Of a stretch of DNA of 64,000 nt, positions 44,152-51,471 are shown in pieces. The position numbers were made by a program, and so were the translations under genes. The notes under the pieces are model-generated. The model was not told the DNA's origin. It saw only the letters and a list, made by a program, of their open reading frames with translations, and did no database searches. Where the stretch lies: contig NZ_KI535370.1 in assembly GCF_000160035.2 (NCBI RefSeq), forward strand, positions 1-64,000, given 5' to 3'. The stretch comes from Catonella morbi ATCC 51271. GTDB lineage: Bacteria > Bacillota > Clostridia > Lachnospirales > Lachnospiraceae. The first letter of the stretch is position 1, and each line of letters begins with the position of its first letter.

Positions 44152-44775
44152 CTAATTCACCTTTAAGTTTACAATCTTCTCCCAGGCATAATTCTGTGCC
44201 CTCGACATAAGTTCCACTATTTTTACCGCTTCCTCATACGGATAGCCATGAGTTATGACTTCAAAAAGCGGAGTAAGCGACATTGTAGCAAATATATGTA
44301 TCTCCGTATCTGAAAGCCTTGTCGGAGCAAGCCCGTTTTCCTCTGCCTTTATAAGAAATTCCTTTGTAGAAACCTCTTCAATTTCAACTATTTTCTCTCT
44401 AATATGTTCAAATCTTGTTCCAGCAGAACAGTTAAACATAAGCTGAAATTCATCGAAATGTTCATATATAAGCTTGAGTACCCCTGTTGTACCCTTTACG
44501 GAATCATCAAAAAGCTCATCGGAATTTGCTTCAATGTCATCCATAACAGAGTCTGTGTACTTGTCAAATAAGCTCAAAAGTTTCTTATAGACAGGCTCTG
44601 CCAATGCATTAAACATCTCCTCTTTACCCGCAAAATGTTTGTACAAAGCACCTGCTGTAACTCCTGACTTCTTTGCTATGGAACGCATGGAAGCTTTTTC
44701 AAAACCAAATTCCAAAAATTCCTTCTTTGCATTCTTAAGTATAATCACATGCGAATCATTCTTATCTCTTGGCAA
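44152..44775 (-). CDS. TetR/AcrR family repressor
   Basis: A 207-aa regulator with an N-terminal helix-turn-helix (ASMRSIAKKSGVTAGALYKHF, residues 28-48, shown in part as SGVTAGALYKHFAGKEEMF) and a helical ligand-binding part. The start is TTG 44775 with GAGGG 6-7 nt upstream. It lies directly before the ABC half-transporter genes, on the same strand, and likely controls them and itself through the palindrome at 44799-44813. The ligand is unknown. Confidence 0.9.
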   Translation of the reverse strand: MPRDKNDSHVIILKNAKKEFLEFGFEKASMRSIAKKSGVTAGALYKHFAGKEEMFNALAEPVYKKLLSLFDKYTDSVMDDIEANSDELFDDSVKGTTGVLKLIYEHFDEFQLMFNCSAGTRFEHIREKIVEIEEVSTKEFLIKAEENGLAPTRLSDTEIHIFATMSLTPLFEVITHGYPYEEAVKIVELMSRAQNYAWEKIVNLKVN

Positions 44776-44798
44776 AATAATCCCTCTTTCTCAAAGTA

Positions 44799-44846
44799 GT
44801 AAACACTGTTTACCAAAATAATAACATTATTGATAACGATTGTCAA
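44799..44846 (-). promoter_or_regulatory. tetR promoter with palindromic operator and Fur-like box
   Basis: -35 TTGACA (44846-44841), 17-nt spacer, -10 TATTAT (44823-44818). Next to the start is a perfect dyad GTAAAC-ACT-GTTTAC (44799-44813), a likely TetR autoregulatory site. Over the -35, TGATAACGATTGTCA (44831-44845) matches the 7-1-7 Fur consensus at 12 of 14 positions. Confidence 0.75.
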
Positions 44847-44879
44847 GATTATAATATGAAAATTTCTTTTCCAAAAACA

Positions 44880-44912
44880 AAAATCCGACTACATAATTAA
44901 ATGTGTCGAATT
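44880..44912 (-). terminator. Terminator at the end of the flagellar operon
   Basis: CGAC-ACAT (44886-44894 with one bulge) pairs with ATGTGTCG (44901-44908); the minus strand continues GATTTTTGTTTTTGG. It lies just after the last gene of the flagellar operon. Confidence 0.65.
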
Positions 44913-44916
44913 TTGT

Positions 44917-45714
44917 TTATTTTGTTATTTTGGCTGCTATTTCCGCATAGCTCTGCCCTGACTGAATTTCAAAGTTACCGACTTTTATTTTGTCTGCATA
45001 ACCATAAGTTACAAGATACTTGTTAAACTCAGTACTGTTGTCAATAAGTCCCAATGCCTTAAGAGATGCTGCTACCTTCTCAGAGCTCATACCTGCTGTA
45101 ATTGAAAAATTAACCTTATTCGAAATAACTTTTGGTTCGGTATTATTCGGTTTTTCTACAGGCTTTGGCTTAGGTTTTTGAGCTACATCTGTCTTTTCGG
45201 TGTTCCCGGTTTCGGCCGCTCGGGATTTGGATGCTTCAATTCCGGCACCTGTGGCTTCGGCTTTACCGGCTGTGGTATCTCCGTCTTCGGTACTTCCTGT
45301 TTCGGCAGGCTTTTTTTCGGAGTTTCCATTGTCGGAAGCTCCGGTTTTATTTCCTTTGGGTTCTGTGGATGATTCGGTCTTATCTCCTTCATCTGCGGAT
45401 AATCCGGCTTCTCCACCTTCTTCACTGGGTGTATTCTTTGTTTTCGCAGAATCATCAGGAATTTTACTGTTATCATCTGCAGTTTCTATTTTCTCATCTA
45501 CCTTTAATTCAGACAGTCCCGGAAGTTTATCCTTTAACGAATTAAGCTCCTTTTCCTGAAATTCACTTACTGTAAACATACCAAGCTCTCTGGCTCTTGC
45601 CCTTATTTCATCATCGCTCAGAGTTTTGTCTGACTTTCCGTATATGAAATACATAATTGCAGCCATTAAAACGGCTCCGATTCCTATGCCTCTTAACAGA
45701 AATTTTAATTTCAC
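44917..45714 (-). CDS. Membrane protein with MltG-like (YceG) C-terminal module
   Basis: A 265-aa protein with an N-terminal membrane helix (LLRGIGIGAVLMAAIMYFIYG, residues 6-26, in part GIGIGAVLMAAIMYFI), a low-complexity Glu/Lys/Thr/Gly linker (about 75-190) and a C-terminal module of about 65 aa: ITAGMSSEKVAASLKALGLI…FNKYL…IKVGNFEIQSGQSYAEIAAK. This matches the LysM-like part of MltG but the transglycosylase domain is absent. Last gene of the flagellar operon; perhaps a wall-binding protein. Two other frames of the linker are open by composition alone. Confidence 0.75.
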   Translation of the reverse strand: MKLKFLLRGIGIGAVLMAAIMYFIYGKSDKTLSDDEIRARARELGMFTVSEFQEKELNSLKDKLPGLSELKVDEKIETADDNSKIPDDSAKTKNTPSEEGGEAGLSADEGDKTESSTEPKGNKTGASDNGNSEKKPAETGSTEDGDTTAGKAEATGAGIEASKSRAAETGNTEKTDVAQKPKPKPVEKPNNTEPKVISNKVNFSITAGMSSEKVAASLKALGLIDNSTEFNKYLVTYGYADKIKVGNFEIQSGQSYAEIAAKITK

Positions 45715-45727
45715 TTAACTTCCTCCA

Positions 45728-46618
45728 CTATTTGCCGTATAATCCCAAAATCAACTGTACTTCACCCTGTCCCATTCCGAGAGTTTTGGATATTTCAAGT
45801 ACTGATTTTCCTTCTGCCTTCATTGAGAGTATCTTATCTTTGACGGAATTTTCCTCTGCCTGTTCAGGTCTGACTATATCCTCCGTCACCGGTTGCTTAC
45901 CGTTTGCAAGCTCTGCTCCTTTGGCAGGCTCTTTCCCGGTACTTATCGGTTCAGATACGGATTTTACTTCGGCACCTTCTTTCATTTGCATCTGCACAAG
46001 AGAATGAGCCTGAGTCGGTGCTGTATTATGAACAGTATCGCCGGCTTTTACCCGTTCTATTCCCGTAGAAAGATTTTGTGTGCCTTCATTATGTGCAGGA
46101 GCAGTTTTTGCAGACTTTGTAATCACAGTCTGTCTTACTTCTTTAACCTTCAATATTTTATCATCCAAATCATGGTTAAGTGCCCTGATTCTTTTTTCTT
46201 CACTTTCAAGTTCTTTTCTGAGACCGTCTATTTTCGCTGAAAAATCCTTGAGATTATCGCTTTTTTCATTCAACATATCGTACAAGAAGATTACTTCCTT
46301 ATGGTTTTGCTCAATCTTTTCAATTAACTGCCCGCTCATCTCATTAATTGCAAGCATCTTATTATTGGTAAGCTCCGCCAGACGGTCAGTACTGCTCACC
46401 AGCTTATCTTCAGCAATATCAGAAAGTTTACCCCCAAAATCTTTTTCAAACTTATTCAACACCTTTTGGAGACTTTCGGTGCTAAGAGCCAATGACCTTA
46501 TTTCCGCTGCTATTTTCTCTTTTTCCTCATTGTCGATATCTGAGTTTTCTTTTATGAAAAAACTTGCTCCGATAAGGATGGCTCCGGCTATCATGCACAA
46601 TATAATTATAGTATCCAT
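45728..46618 (-). CDS. DUF6115-type membrane protein of the flagellar cluster
   Basis: A 296-aa protein with one N-terminal helix (IIILCMIAGAILIGASFFI, about 4-22), a coiled-coil region (about 30-150) and a C-terminal helix-turn-helix-like end (KILSMKAEGKSVLEISKTLG, about 263-282). From memory this agrees with DUF6115, found in Lachnospiraceae flagellar operons; the function is unknown. It lies 13 nt before the MltG-like gene. Confidence 0.75.
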   Translation of the reverse strand: MDTIIILCMIAGAILIGASFFIKENSDIDNEEKEKIAAEIRSLALSTESLQKVLNKFEKDFGGKLSDIAEDKLVSSTDRLAELTNNKMLAINEMSGQLIEKIEQNHKEVIFLYDMLNEKSDNLKDFSAKIDGLRKELESEEKRIRALNHDLDDKILKVKEVRQTVITKSAKTAPAHNEGTQNLSTGIERVKAGDTVHNTAPTQAHSLVQMQMKEGAEVKSVSEPISTGKEPAKGAELANGKQPVTEDIVRPEQAEENSVKDKILSMKAEGKSVLEISKTLGMGQGEVQLILGLYGK

Positions 46619-46629
46619 AAACCCCTCAC

Positions 46630-46956
46630 TTACAATTTTATATCTATTGTTCTGCCGGCAGTACCCATCATTTTATCTGACTTCTCAGAAGAAGGTGCTT
46701 CTTCTTTCTTCTTTTTTTTCTTCATCGGAATATAATATTCATTATTTCCTTTTTCTCTGGGGTCAAAGCCATCCTCCCTAAGTTCCACATTATCAGCTTC
46801 ATTAGCTCTGTTCAGCTTTCTGTCAGCCTGTTCATTTACCTCCTGAGTCAAAAACCTTTGCTCAGCCGGAATTCTGTTTTCTTCATGAGCCCTGAGAATT
46901 GATGCCTCCTGACTTCTGTTAGGCATCAAATAATTATCAATACTTTGAATAGGCAT
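46630..46956 (-). CDS. Small polar protein of the flagellar cluster
   Basis: A 108-aa charged protein starting MPIQSIDNYLMPNRSQEASI, with a lysine run (MKKKKKKEE, about 77-85) and no membrane segment. I do not recognise a family. It lies between the FapA-type and DUF6115-type genes with gaps of only 11-16 nt, so it belongs to the operon. Confidence 0.65.
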   Translation of the reverse strand: MPIQSIDNYLMPNRSQEASILRAHEENRIPAEQRFLTQEVNEQADRKLNRANEADNVELREDGFDPREKGNNEYYIPMKKKKKKEEAPSSEKSDKMMGTAGRTIDIKL

Positions 46957-46972
46957 AATTTCCTCTCTAAAT

Positions 46973-48574
46973 TTAGTACAGGTGTTTCGCTATTACATCA
47001 GCTCCATCCCTAACAAACTTCACACCCCTAACCTCATTCCTTACATAAAGCGTAGCATCAACAACTACTACTTTTACACCGGGATAAACTCTGTTTCCTA
47101 CCTCTATAACTCCCCCATCCTGTTTCTGCATTTCTTCATGTATATACATAAATTCTTCCTGCAGAGAAACAATCTTCTCGCTGTCCTGCTTATATTCCAT
47201 CGCAAGAATTTTAAATTGTGAAAGTTTTTCAGGCGAAAGTTTATCTCCGTTTTGAAGCTTTCTTTTATAAAGTTCTATGGATTTGCTCGAAACTTCCATT
47301 CTTTTCATTACTTCTTCTATTTTATTCTGAACCGTCTTATATCTTCTTAACAGGCTCGGATCTACTCCAACCTCCATACTAGTCCTGGTTCCCATCTCAG
47401 AGCCTGCATTTTTCACCCTTATACGGGTTTCAGATCTTATGGTTCCGCCATTTACATAGCCCTTCCTGCTATTTACAATAACATCACTCTTAGCGGATAC
47501 ATCGCTATATATTATTGCGTCAGCCATAATATATCCACCCGACTGTACCGTGGTATTCTCCACGAATTTGGCAACAATATTACTTCCCGACTTTAATATT
47601 CCTTTGCCCATGCCACGAATTCCGCGTTTAAGAATAATCTTGCCTCCGGCAGTTATTTGAACTCCTTCAGCAGTACCTCCTATAATCACATCCCCCGTAG
47701 CCGTTATCTTAAAGCCGTTTATAACATTACCCCTTACTTCAACATTTCCGTCATAATTTATATCACCTGTAGAAATATCTACATCTTTAGCCACCGTAAA
47801 TATATTTGAAACCTTTACTTTATTTTCATGATCGAGAATTGCATGTCCCGTTATGTTACTTATAAGGTGAAGTCCGTCTTCGGATACAGATATATCCCTT
47901 CCATATTTGAAACTGAGTTTTTCTACCTTGGCAGGCTTGATTAAACGCCCTCTTACATCCATACCCGGTGTGCCTTCATCTTCTTTTATAAGTTCTGCAA
48001 GCTCATCTCCTTCTGAAACACTTGCAATTATGTCTAAATCATAAAAATCTACGGTACCATCATCATTTTCTTTGGGTTTGGCCTGTAAATCCGTATTAAA
48101 TTTATAAATAATCTTCGCATCATGGCCATTTACGGCATTTTTACCTACCGCCATAATATAGTCTGTACAATATTGTTTATTATTAATATACTTATCTACT
48201 TCTGCTTCTATTATCCCAAATTTGACTCCGTTAAACTCCAAATCTTTTAACAGATCTTCTTTATGCATTATTCTCCCGCCCGTCGATGGCGGTATGAATC
48301 TGCATACAGCCTTCATCCCGTCTTCCGAAATTTTAACTATCATTTTTTCGGCTTCGGGATAGGTTCTTTCAGTATTGGTTTTAAATATAAACGGTTCTTT
48401 AGCCGCTATAACAGCCTTTGAAAATTCTTTATAGTCAATTTCTATGCTATGAGAATTGAGATAGCTTGTAAATTCATCAAGATTTAGCTTATCTCCTCCT
48501 TCACGAGGCGGAAAGTATTTTATGTATACCGCATCCTTTATCAGCATTTGAAAAAAAGCATTTCTATAAACCAT
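46973..48574 (-). CDS. FapA-domain (DUF342) protein
   Basis: A 533-aa protein with an N-terminal region (1-160), a FapA beta-helix core (about 170-400; VRGNVINGFKITATGDVIIG, ITAGGKIILKRGIRGMGKG) and a C-terminal coiled coil (about 405-480). DUF342/FapA proteins occur in flagellar operons of Clostridia and Vibrio, where a role in flagellar placement or assembly has been proposed. ATG 48574 has AAGGAGAG upstream. It follows fliA after a 120-nt gap that holds a small hairpin (AATCCG/CGGATT-like) and no gene. Confidence 0.85.
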   Translation of the reverse strand: MVYRNAFFQMLIKDAVYIKYFPPREGGDKLNLDEFTSYLNSHSIEIDYKEFSKAVIAAKEPFIFKTNTERTYPEAEKMIVKISEDGMKAVCRFIPPSTGGRIMHKEDLLKDLEFNGVKFGIIEAEVDKYINNKQYCTDYIMAVGKNAVNGHDAKIIYKFNTDLQAKPKENDDGTVDFYDLDIIASVSEGDELAELIKEDEGTPGMDVRGRLIKPAKVEKLSFKYGRDISVSEDGLHLISNITGHAILDHENKVKVSNIFTVAKDVDISTGDINYDGNVEVRGNVINGFKITATGDVIIGGTAEGVQITAGGKIILKRGIRGMGKGILKSGSNIVAKFVENTTVQSGGYIMADAIIYSDVSAKSDVIVNSRKGYVNGGTIRSETRIRVKNAGSEMGTRTSMEVGVDPSLLRRYKTVQNKIEEVMKRMEVSSKSIELYKRKLQNGDKLSPEKLSQFKILAMEYKQDSEKIVSLQEEFMYIHEEMQKQDGGVIEVGNRVYPGVKVVVVDATLYVRNEVRGVKFVRDGADVIAKHLY

Positions 48575-48694
48575 ACATCTCTCCTTAAGATTATCCGAAA
48601 AGCGGATTTTTATCCTAAGCGTTCTCTTCCTGTATAACTCTAAGCAAGTCTTAAGTAATATACTTTTACATAATACTCTGTAAATAAGCCCGAC

Positions 48695-49480
48695 TTACAT
48701 TGATCTTGTAAATATATCGATATAATCGCCCAGTTTTTCCTTCAACTTAGTAAGTGCCTTAGTGTGAAGCTGAGACACTCTGGATTCTGATACTGAAAGT
48801 ACCCGGCTTATTTCTTTTAATGTCAATTCTTCATAATAGTACAATGCTATAACTTTTTGTTCTTTTTCCGTAAGTCCTTCTATAGCAACTGCCAAAGATT
48901 CCTTGAGTTCTTCTTTTTCCACGGCTTCCTCAGGTTGTTCAAAACCGGAAATACCGAGCTTGCTGCCGGATTTATCGGCTACCAGGTCACTGCCCTGTTC
49001 CAAATAATCATCCAGGGAAATAATTCCTGACATACTTACCTGACTCTGCCAGCTTCCGTATTCATCTACAGATATTCCGAGTTCTGCGGCAATTTCCTCA
49101 TCAGTAGCCATTCTGCCGTATTTTTCTTCTATTGCTCTTTCGGCGGCTTCCAATTTTTTTTGTCTTTGGCGCATGGTTCTCGGAATCCAATCCATTTTCC
49201 TTATCTGATCAAGAATTGCTCCTTTGATTCTAAGGCTGGCATAAGTTTCAAATTTAACCCCTTTTACATGATCAAATTTGTCTATGGCATCTATGAGACC
49301 AAATATCCCATATCCAACCAAATCATCATACTCAACATTGTAGCCAAGATAAATCGACATTCTTCCCGCTATTATCTTCACAAGATTAGCGTATTCTATA
49401 ATCAATTTTTCCCGAAGTTCCTGAGTCGGTTTTTTGGCATACTGTTCCCATAATTTTATACCGTTTTTTTCATCTGCCAT
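48695..49480 (-). CDS. fliA: RNA polymerase sigma factor for flagellar genes (sigma-28)
   Basis: A 261-aa FliA/WhiG (SigD) sigma factor. Region 2 has GYNVEYDDLVGYGIFGLIDA and FETYASLRIKGAILDQIRKM (about 75-94), region 3 has RMATDEEIAAELGISVDEY, and region 4 ends with LKEISRVLSVSESRVSQLH (about 222-240). It turns on late flagellar genes such as flagellin. ATG 49480 has GAGGAGAG 7 nt upstream; ATG 49501 lies ahead of that site. Confidence 0.94.
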   Translation of the reverse strand: MADEKNGIKLWEQYAKKPTQELREKLIIEYANLVKIIAGRMSIYLGYNVEYDDLVGYGIFGLIDAIDKFDHVKGVKFETYASLRIKGAILDQIRKMDWIPRTMRQRQKKLEAAERAIEEKYGRMATDEEIAAELGISVDEYGSWQSQVSMSGIISLDDYLEQGSDLVADKSGSKLGISGFEQPEEAVEKEELKESLAVAIEGLTEKEQKVIALYYYEELTLKEISRVLSVSESRVSQLHTKALTKLKEKLGDYIDIFTRSM

Positions 49481-49507
49481 AAAAAACTCTCTCCTCTGCA
49501 TTTACTA

Positions 49508-49786
49508 TCAGCCAGGCTGACCACTGTCCTCATCATCAGTTTTTTCTTCCGGATTTTCTTCTTCAACAGCTTTTACGACAATCTTAGTCTTATTATCTTC
49601 TTTTCCCATATCACTTATTTTGATAAGAGCTCTTCTGCTAAGACTGCCAATTATTAAAAATATTATAAGTACGGCTAATAACAACTTTAAGCTGTACAAA
49701 GTTTCATACCTGTTATACAGGCAGATAAATATAGTAATTGCGCCCGCTGACAACATAACCAGCGCCGGTAAATATCTGTATTTCAT
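49508..49786 (-). CDS. Small two-helix membrane protein of the che/fliA block
   Basis: A 92-aa protein with two membrane segments (LPALVMLSAGAITIFICLY, about 6-24, and LLLAVLIIFLIIGSL, about 35-49) and an acidic C-terminal tail. The start overlaps cheD by 4 nt, so the genes are coupled. I do not recognise a family. Confidence 0.7.
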   Translation of the reverse strand: MKYRYLPALVMLSAGAITIFICLYNRYETLYSLKLLLAVLIIFLIIGSLSRRALIKISDMGKEDNKTKIVVKAVEEENPEEKTDDEDSGQPG

Positions 49787-50268
49787 ATCTCTTTACTTCC
49801 CTTACCAACAGCTTTGACCAGAAGCACACCTGTTGAAGAATAAAATTCTATGGTTCTACCGTAGTTTAAGCCTGTATCTGATGCAACTATAGGTATTCCA
49901 AGCAATTTTAATTTTGCCTTCACCGCATCAACATTTCTGTCTCCTACCCTAAGCATATCATTTGAATTGGAAAACGCAAACATCTGCGCTCCTCCGGCAA
50001 TTTTTGCTATCATAGAAGTTTTCCTTGCCCCTAAAGCTATCATCTGTTTTAAAAGTTCATCAAGACCTGTATCCGCAAACTTAGCTATGTTGGCATTATT
50101 AGCGATTTTAGTACTGTCAGGAAGCATACAATGCAACATACCGCTTACCTTCGTTGTTTTGTCATATAACACAGCTCCCACACAGGAACCAAGCCCCAGA
50201 GTAGTAAGATTATCCGGAGCCTTACACACTTTAAGATCACCCATTCCGACTTTAATCATTTTTTCCAT
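49783..50268 (-). CDS. cheD: Chemotaxis protein CheD (receptor glutamine deamidase)
   Basis: CheD deamidates glutamines of chemoreceptors and boosts CheC phosphatase activity. The 161-aa protein has the catalytic cysteine in TLGLGSCVGAVLYDK (about 23-37), the histidine in GMLHCMLPDS (about 43-52) and the threonine in RKTSMIAKIAGGAQMF. It follows cheC, its partner, by 65 nt. Confidence 0.95.
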   Translation of the reverse strand: MEKMIKVGMGDLKVCKAPDNLTTLGLGSCVGAVLYDKTTKVSGMLHCMLPDSTKIANNANIAKFADTGLDELLKQMIALGARKTSMIAKIAGGAQMFAFSNSNDMLRVGDRNVDAVKAKLKLLGIPIVASDTGLNYGRTIEFYSSTGVLLVKAVGKGSKEI

Positions 50269-50333
50269 AATAAACCTAATCCACAGGCAGACTCAACTGC
50301 CTGTGGCTCTCTCAAACTTTTATTGTATCAGAA

Positions 50334-50960
50334 TCACAAACCAAGAGATGTCAATATTTTATTATACGAATCAATTGTAGGCGTAAGAATAAAATAACCT
50401 GTTACATCGTTATTGTCCTCCATAAACTGGGATTCAATTAACAATGCCTTATCTCCGAGCTTTCCAAACTCAATAGCGGGAACACTGAGAATTGCGCCGG
50501 CCATGTCAATGGACAGATATGGGATTGACTGATTTATTGTTAAATTAGTCATTGATGATAAAGACGATATGTATGCACCCGAAATAATATTTCCCAACTC
50601 TTTAAGTGCAGACAAAGACATCTCATCAAGTTCCGCATCCTCCGGCGTAGTACCCACCGGTCTTCCAAAGAGGATATCTACCAAGCCAAAAGCTGACTTG
50701 GTTTTCATCATAAACATCATCATTCCATCAATATCCGCATCAAGGGTAACAAGAATACCTACAACTATGGTCTCAGCTCCGCCCATAATCTCATGTAACT
50801 CGTCAAAACCGAGAAGGTCTACCTTAGGAACATTCATGTCTACTTTGGTATTCAACATACTTGACAGAGCTGTAGTAGCATTTCCGGCTCCGATATTACC
50901 AAGTTCTCTCAGAACATCAAACTGCATTCCATCCACATTATTCAAATCAAAATTTGCCAC
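50334..50960 (-). CDS. cheC: CheY-P phosphatase CheC
   Basis: A 208-aa CheC/FliY-type phosphatase. Both active-site helices are present: DVLRELGNIGAGNATTALSS (about 14-33) and LSALKELGNIISGAYISSL (about 115-133), each with the E-x2-N pair. It removes phosphate from CheY-P and works with CheD. It starts 16 nt after the cheW stop with a GGAGG upstream. Confidence 0.95.
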   Translation of the reverse strand: MANFDLNNVDGMQFDVLRELGNIGAGNATTALSSMLNTKVDMNVPKVDLLGFDELHEIMGGAETIVVGILVTLDADIDGMMMFMMKTKSAFGLVDILFGRPVGTTPEDAELDEMSLSALKELGNIISGAYISSLSSMTNLTINQSIPYLSIDMAGAILSVPAIEFGKLGDKALLIESQFMEDNNDVTGYFILTPTIDSYNKILTSLGL

Positions 50961-50976
50961 TGGCCTACCTCCGAAA

Positions 50977-51444
50977 CTATGCTGGTTCCTTTTCCTTTTC
51001 TATAATTACATTCTGCATATTAAGTAAGGAAATCAAAGTATCATGAGTTCTTCCGACTCCCAAGAGATATTTTGCTTTTTCCCCGTTATTGCTGTTAGAC
51101 GGCTTTTCTATAGAATCATCCGGCAAGGTAACAACTTCCTTAACCTCATCTACAAGAAGACCTATCGAACCGTCTAAATCTTCCAGTTTAATAATAATGA
51201 TTCTTGTCGCATTTGTAACCTCATCATCAGGTAAGCCAAATTTAAGCCTTAAGCTCATAACCGGTATAACCTCACCTCGAAGATTAATTATTCCTTTAAA
51301 ATAAGGCTGTGATTTAGGAACTCTTGTAATTCTTGTCATCCTTACAATATTGTCTACATAACTTATATCAATTCCATACTGCTCTGTATCAAGCTTAGTA
51401 ACAATGTACTGCTTTGACTCTACTTCTAAACTTCTTTTCTCCAT
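50977..51444 (-). CDS. cheW: Chemotaxis coupling protein CheW
   Basis: A 155-aa CheW: DTEQYGIDISYVDNIVRM (about 19-36), INLRGEVIPVMSLRLKFGL (about 52-70) and IGLLVDEVKEVVTL (about 94-107) are the usual blocks. It links chemoreceptors to CheA. The N-terminus is slightly charged (MEKRSLEVESKQ). It lies 27 nt after cheA. Confidence 0.95.
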   Translation of the reverse strand: MEKRSLEVESKQYIVTKLDTEQYGIDISYVDNIVRMTRITRVPKSQPYFKGIINLRGEVIPVMSLRLKFGLPDDEVTNATRIIIIKLEDLDGSIGLLVDEVKEVVTLPDDSIEKPSNSNNGEKAKYLLGVGRTHDTLISLLNMQNVIIEKEKEPA

Positions 51445-51471
51445 GATTCTATACTCCTTTCAAAATCCGGA

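Noticed and set aside
45178-45559. Several open frames on both strands with Gly/Phe-, Ser/Pro- or Leu-rich repeats
   Set aside because: They arise from the low-complexity linker of the MltG-like gene, whose simple codon pattern leaves other frames open.
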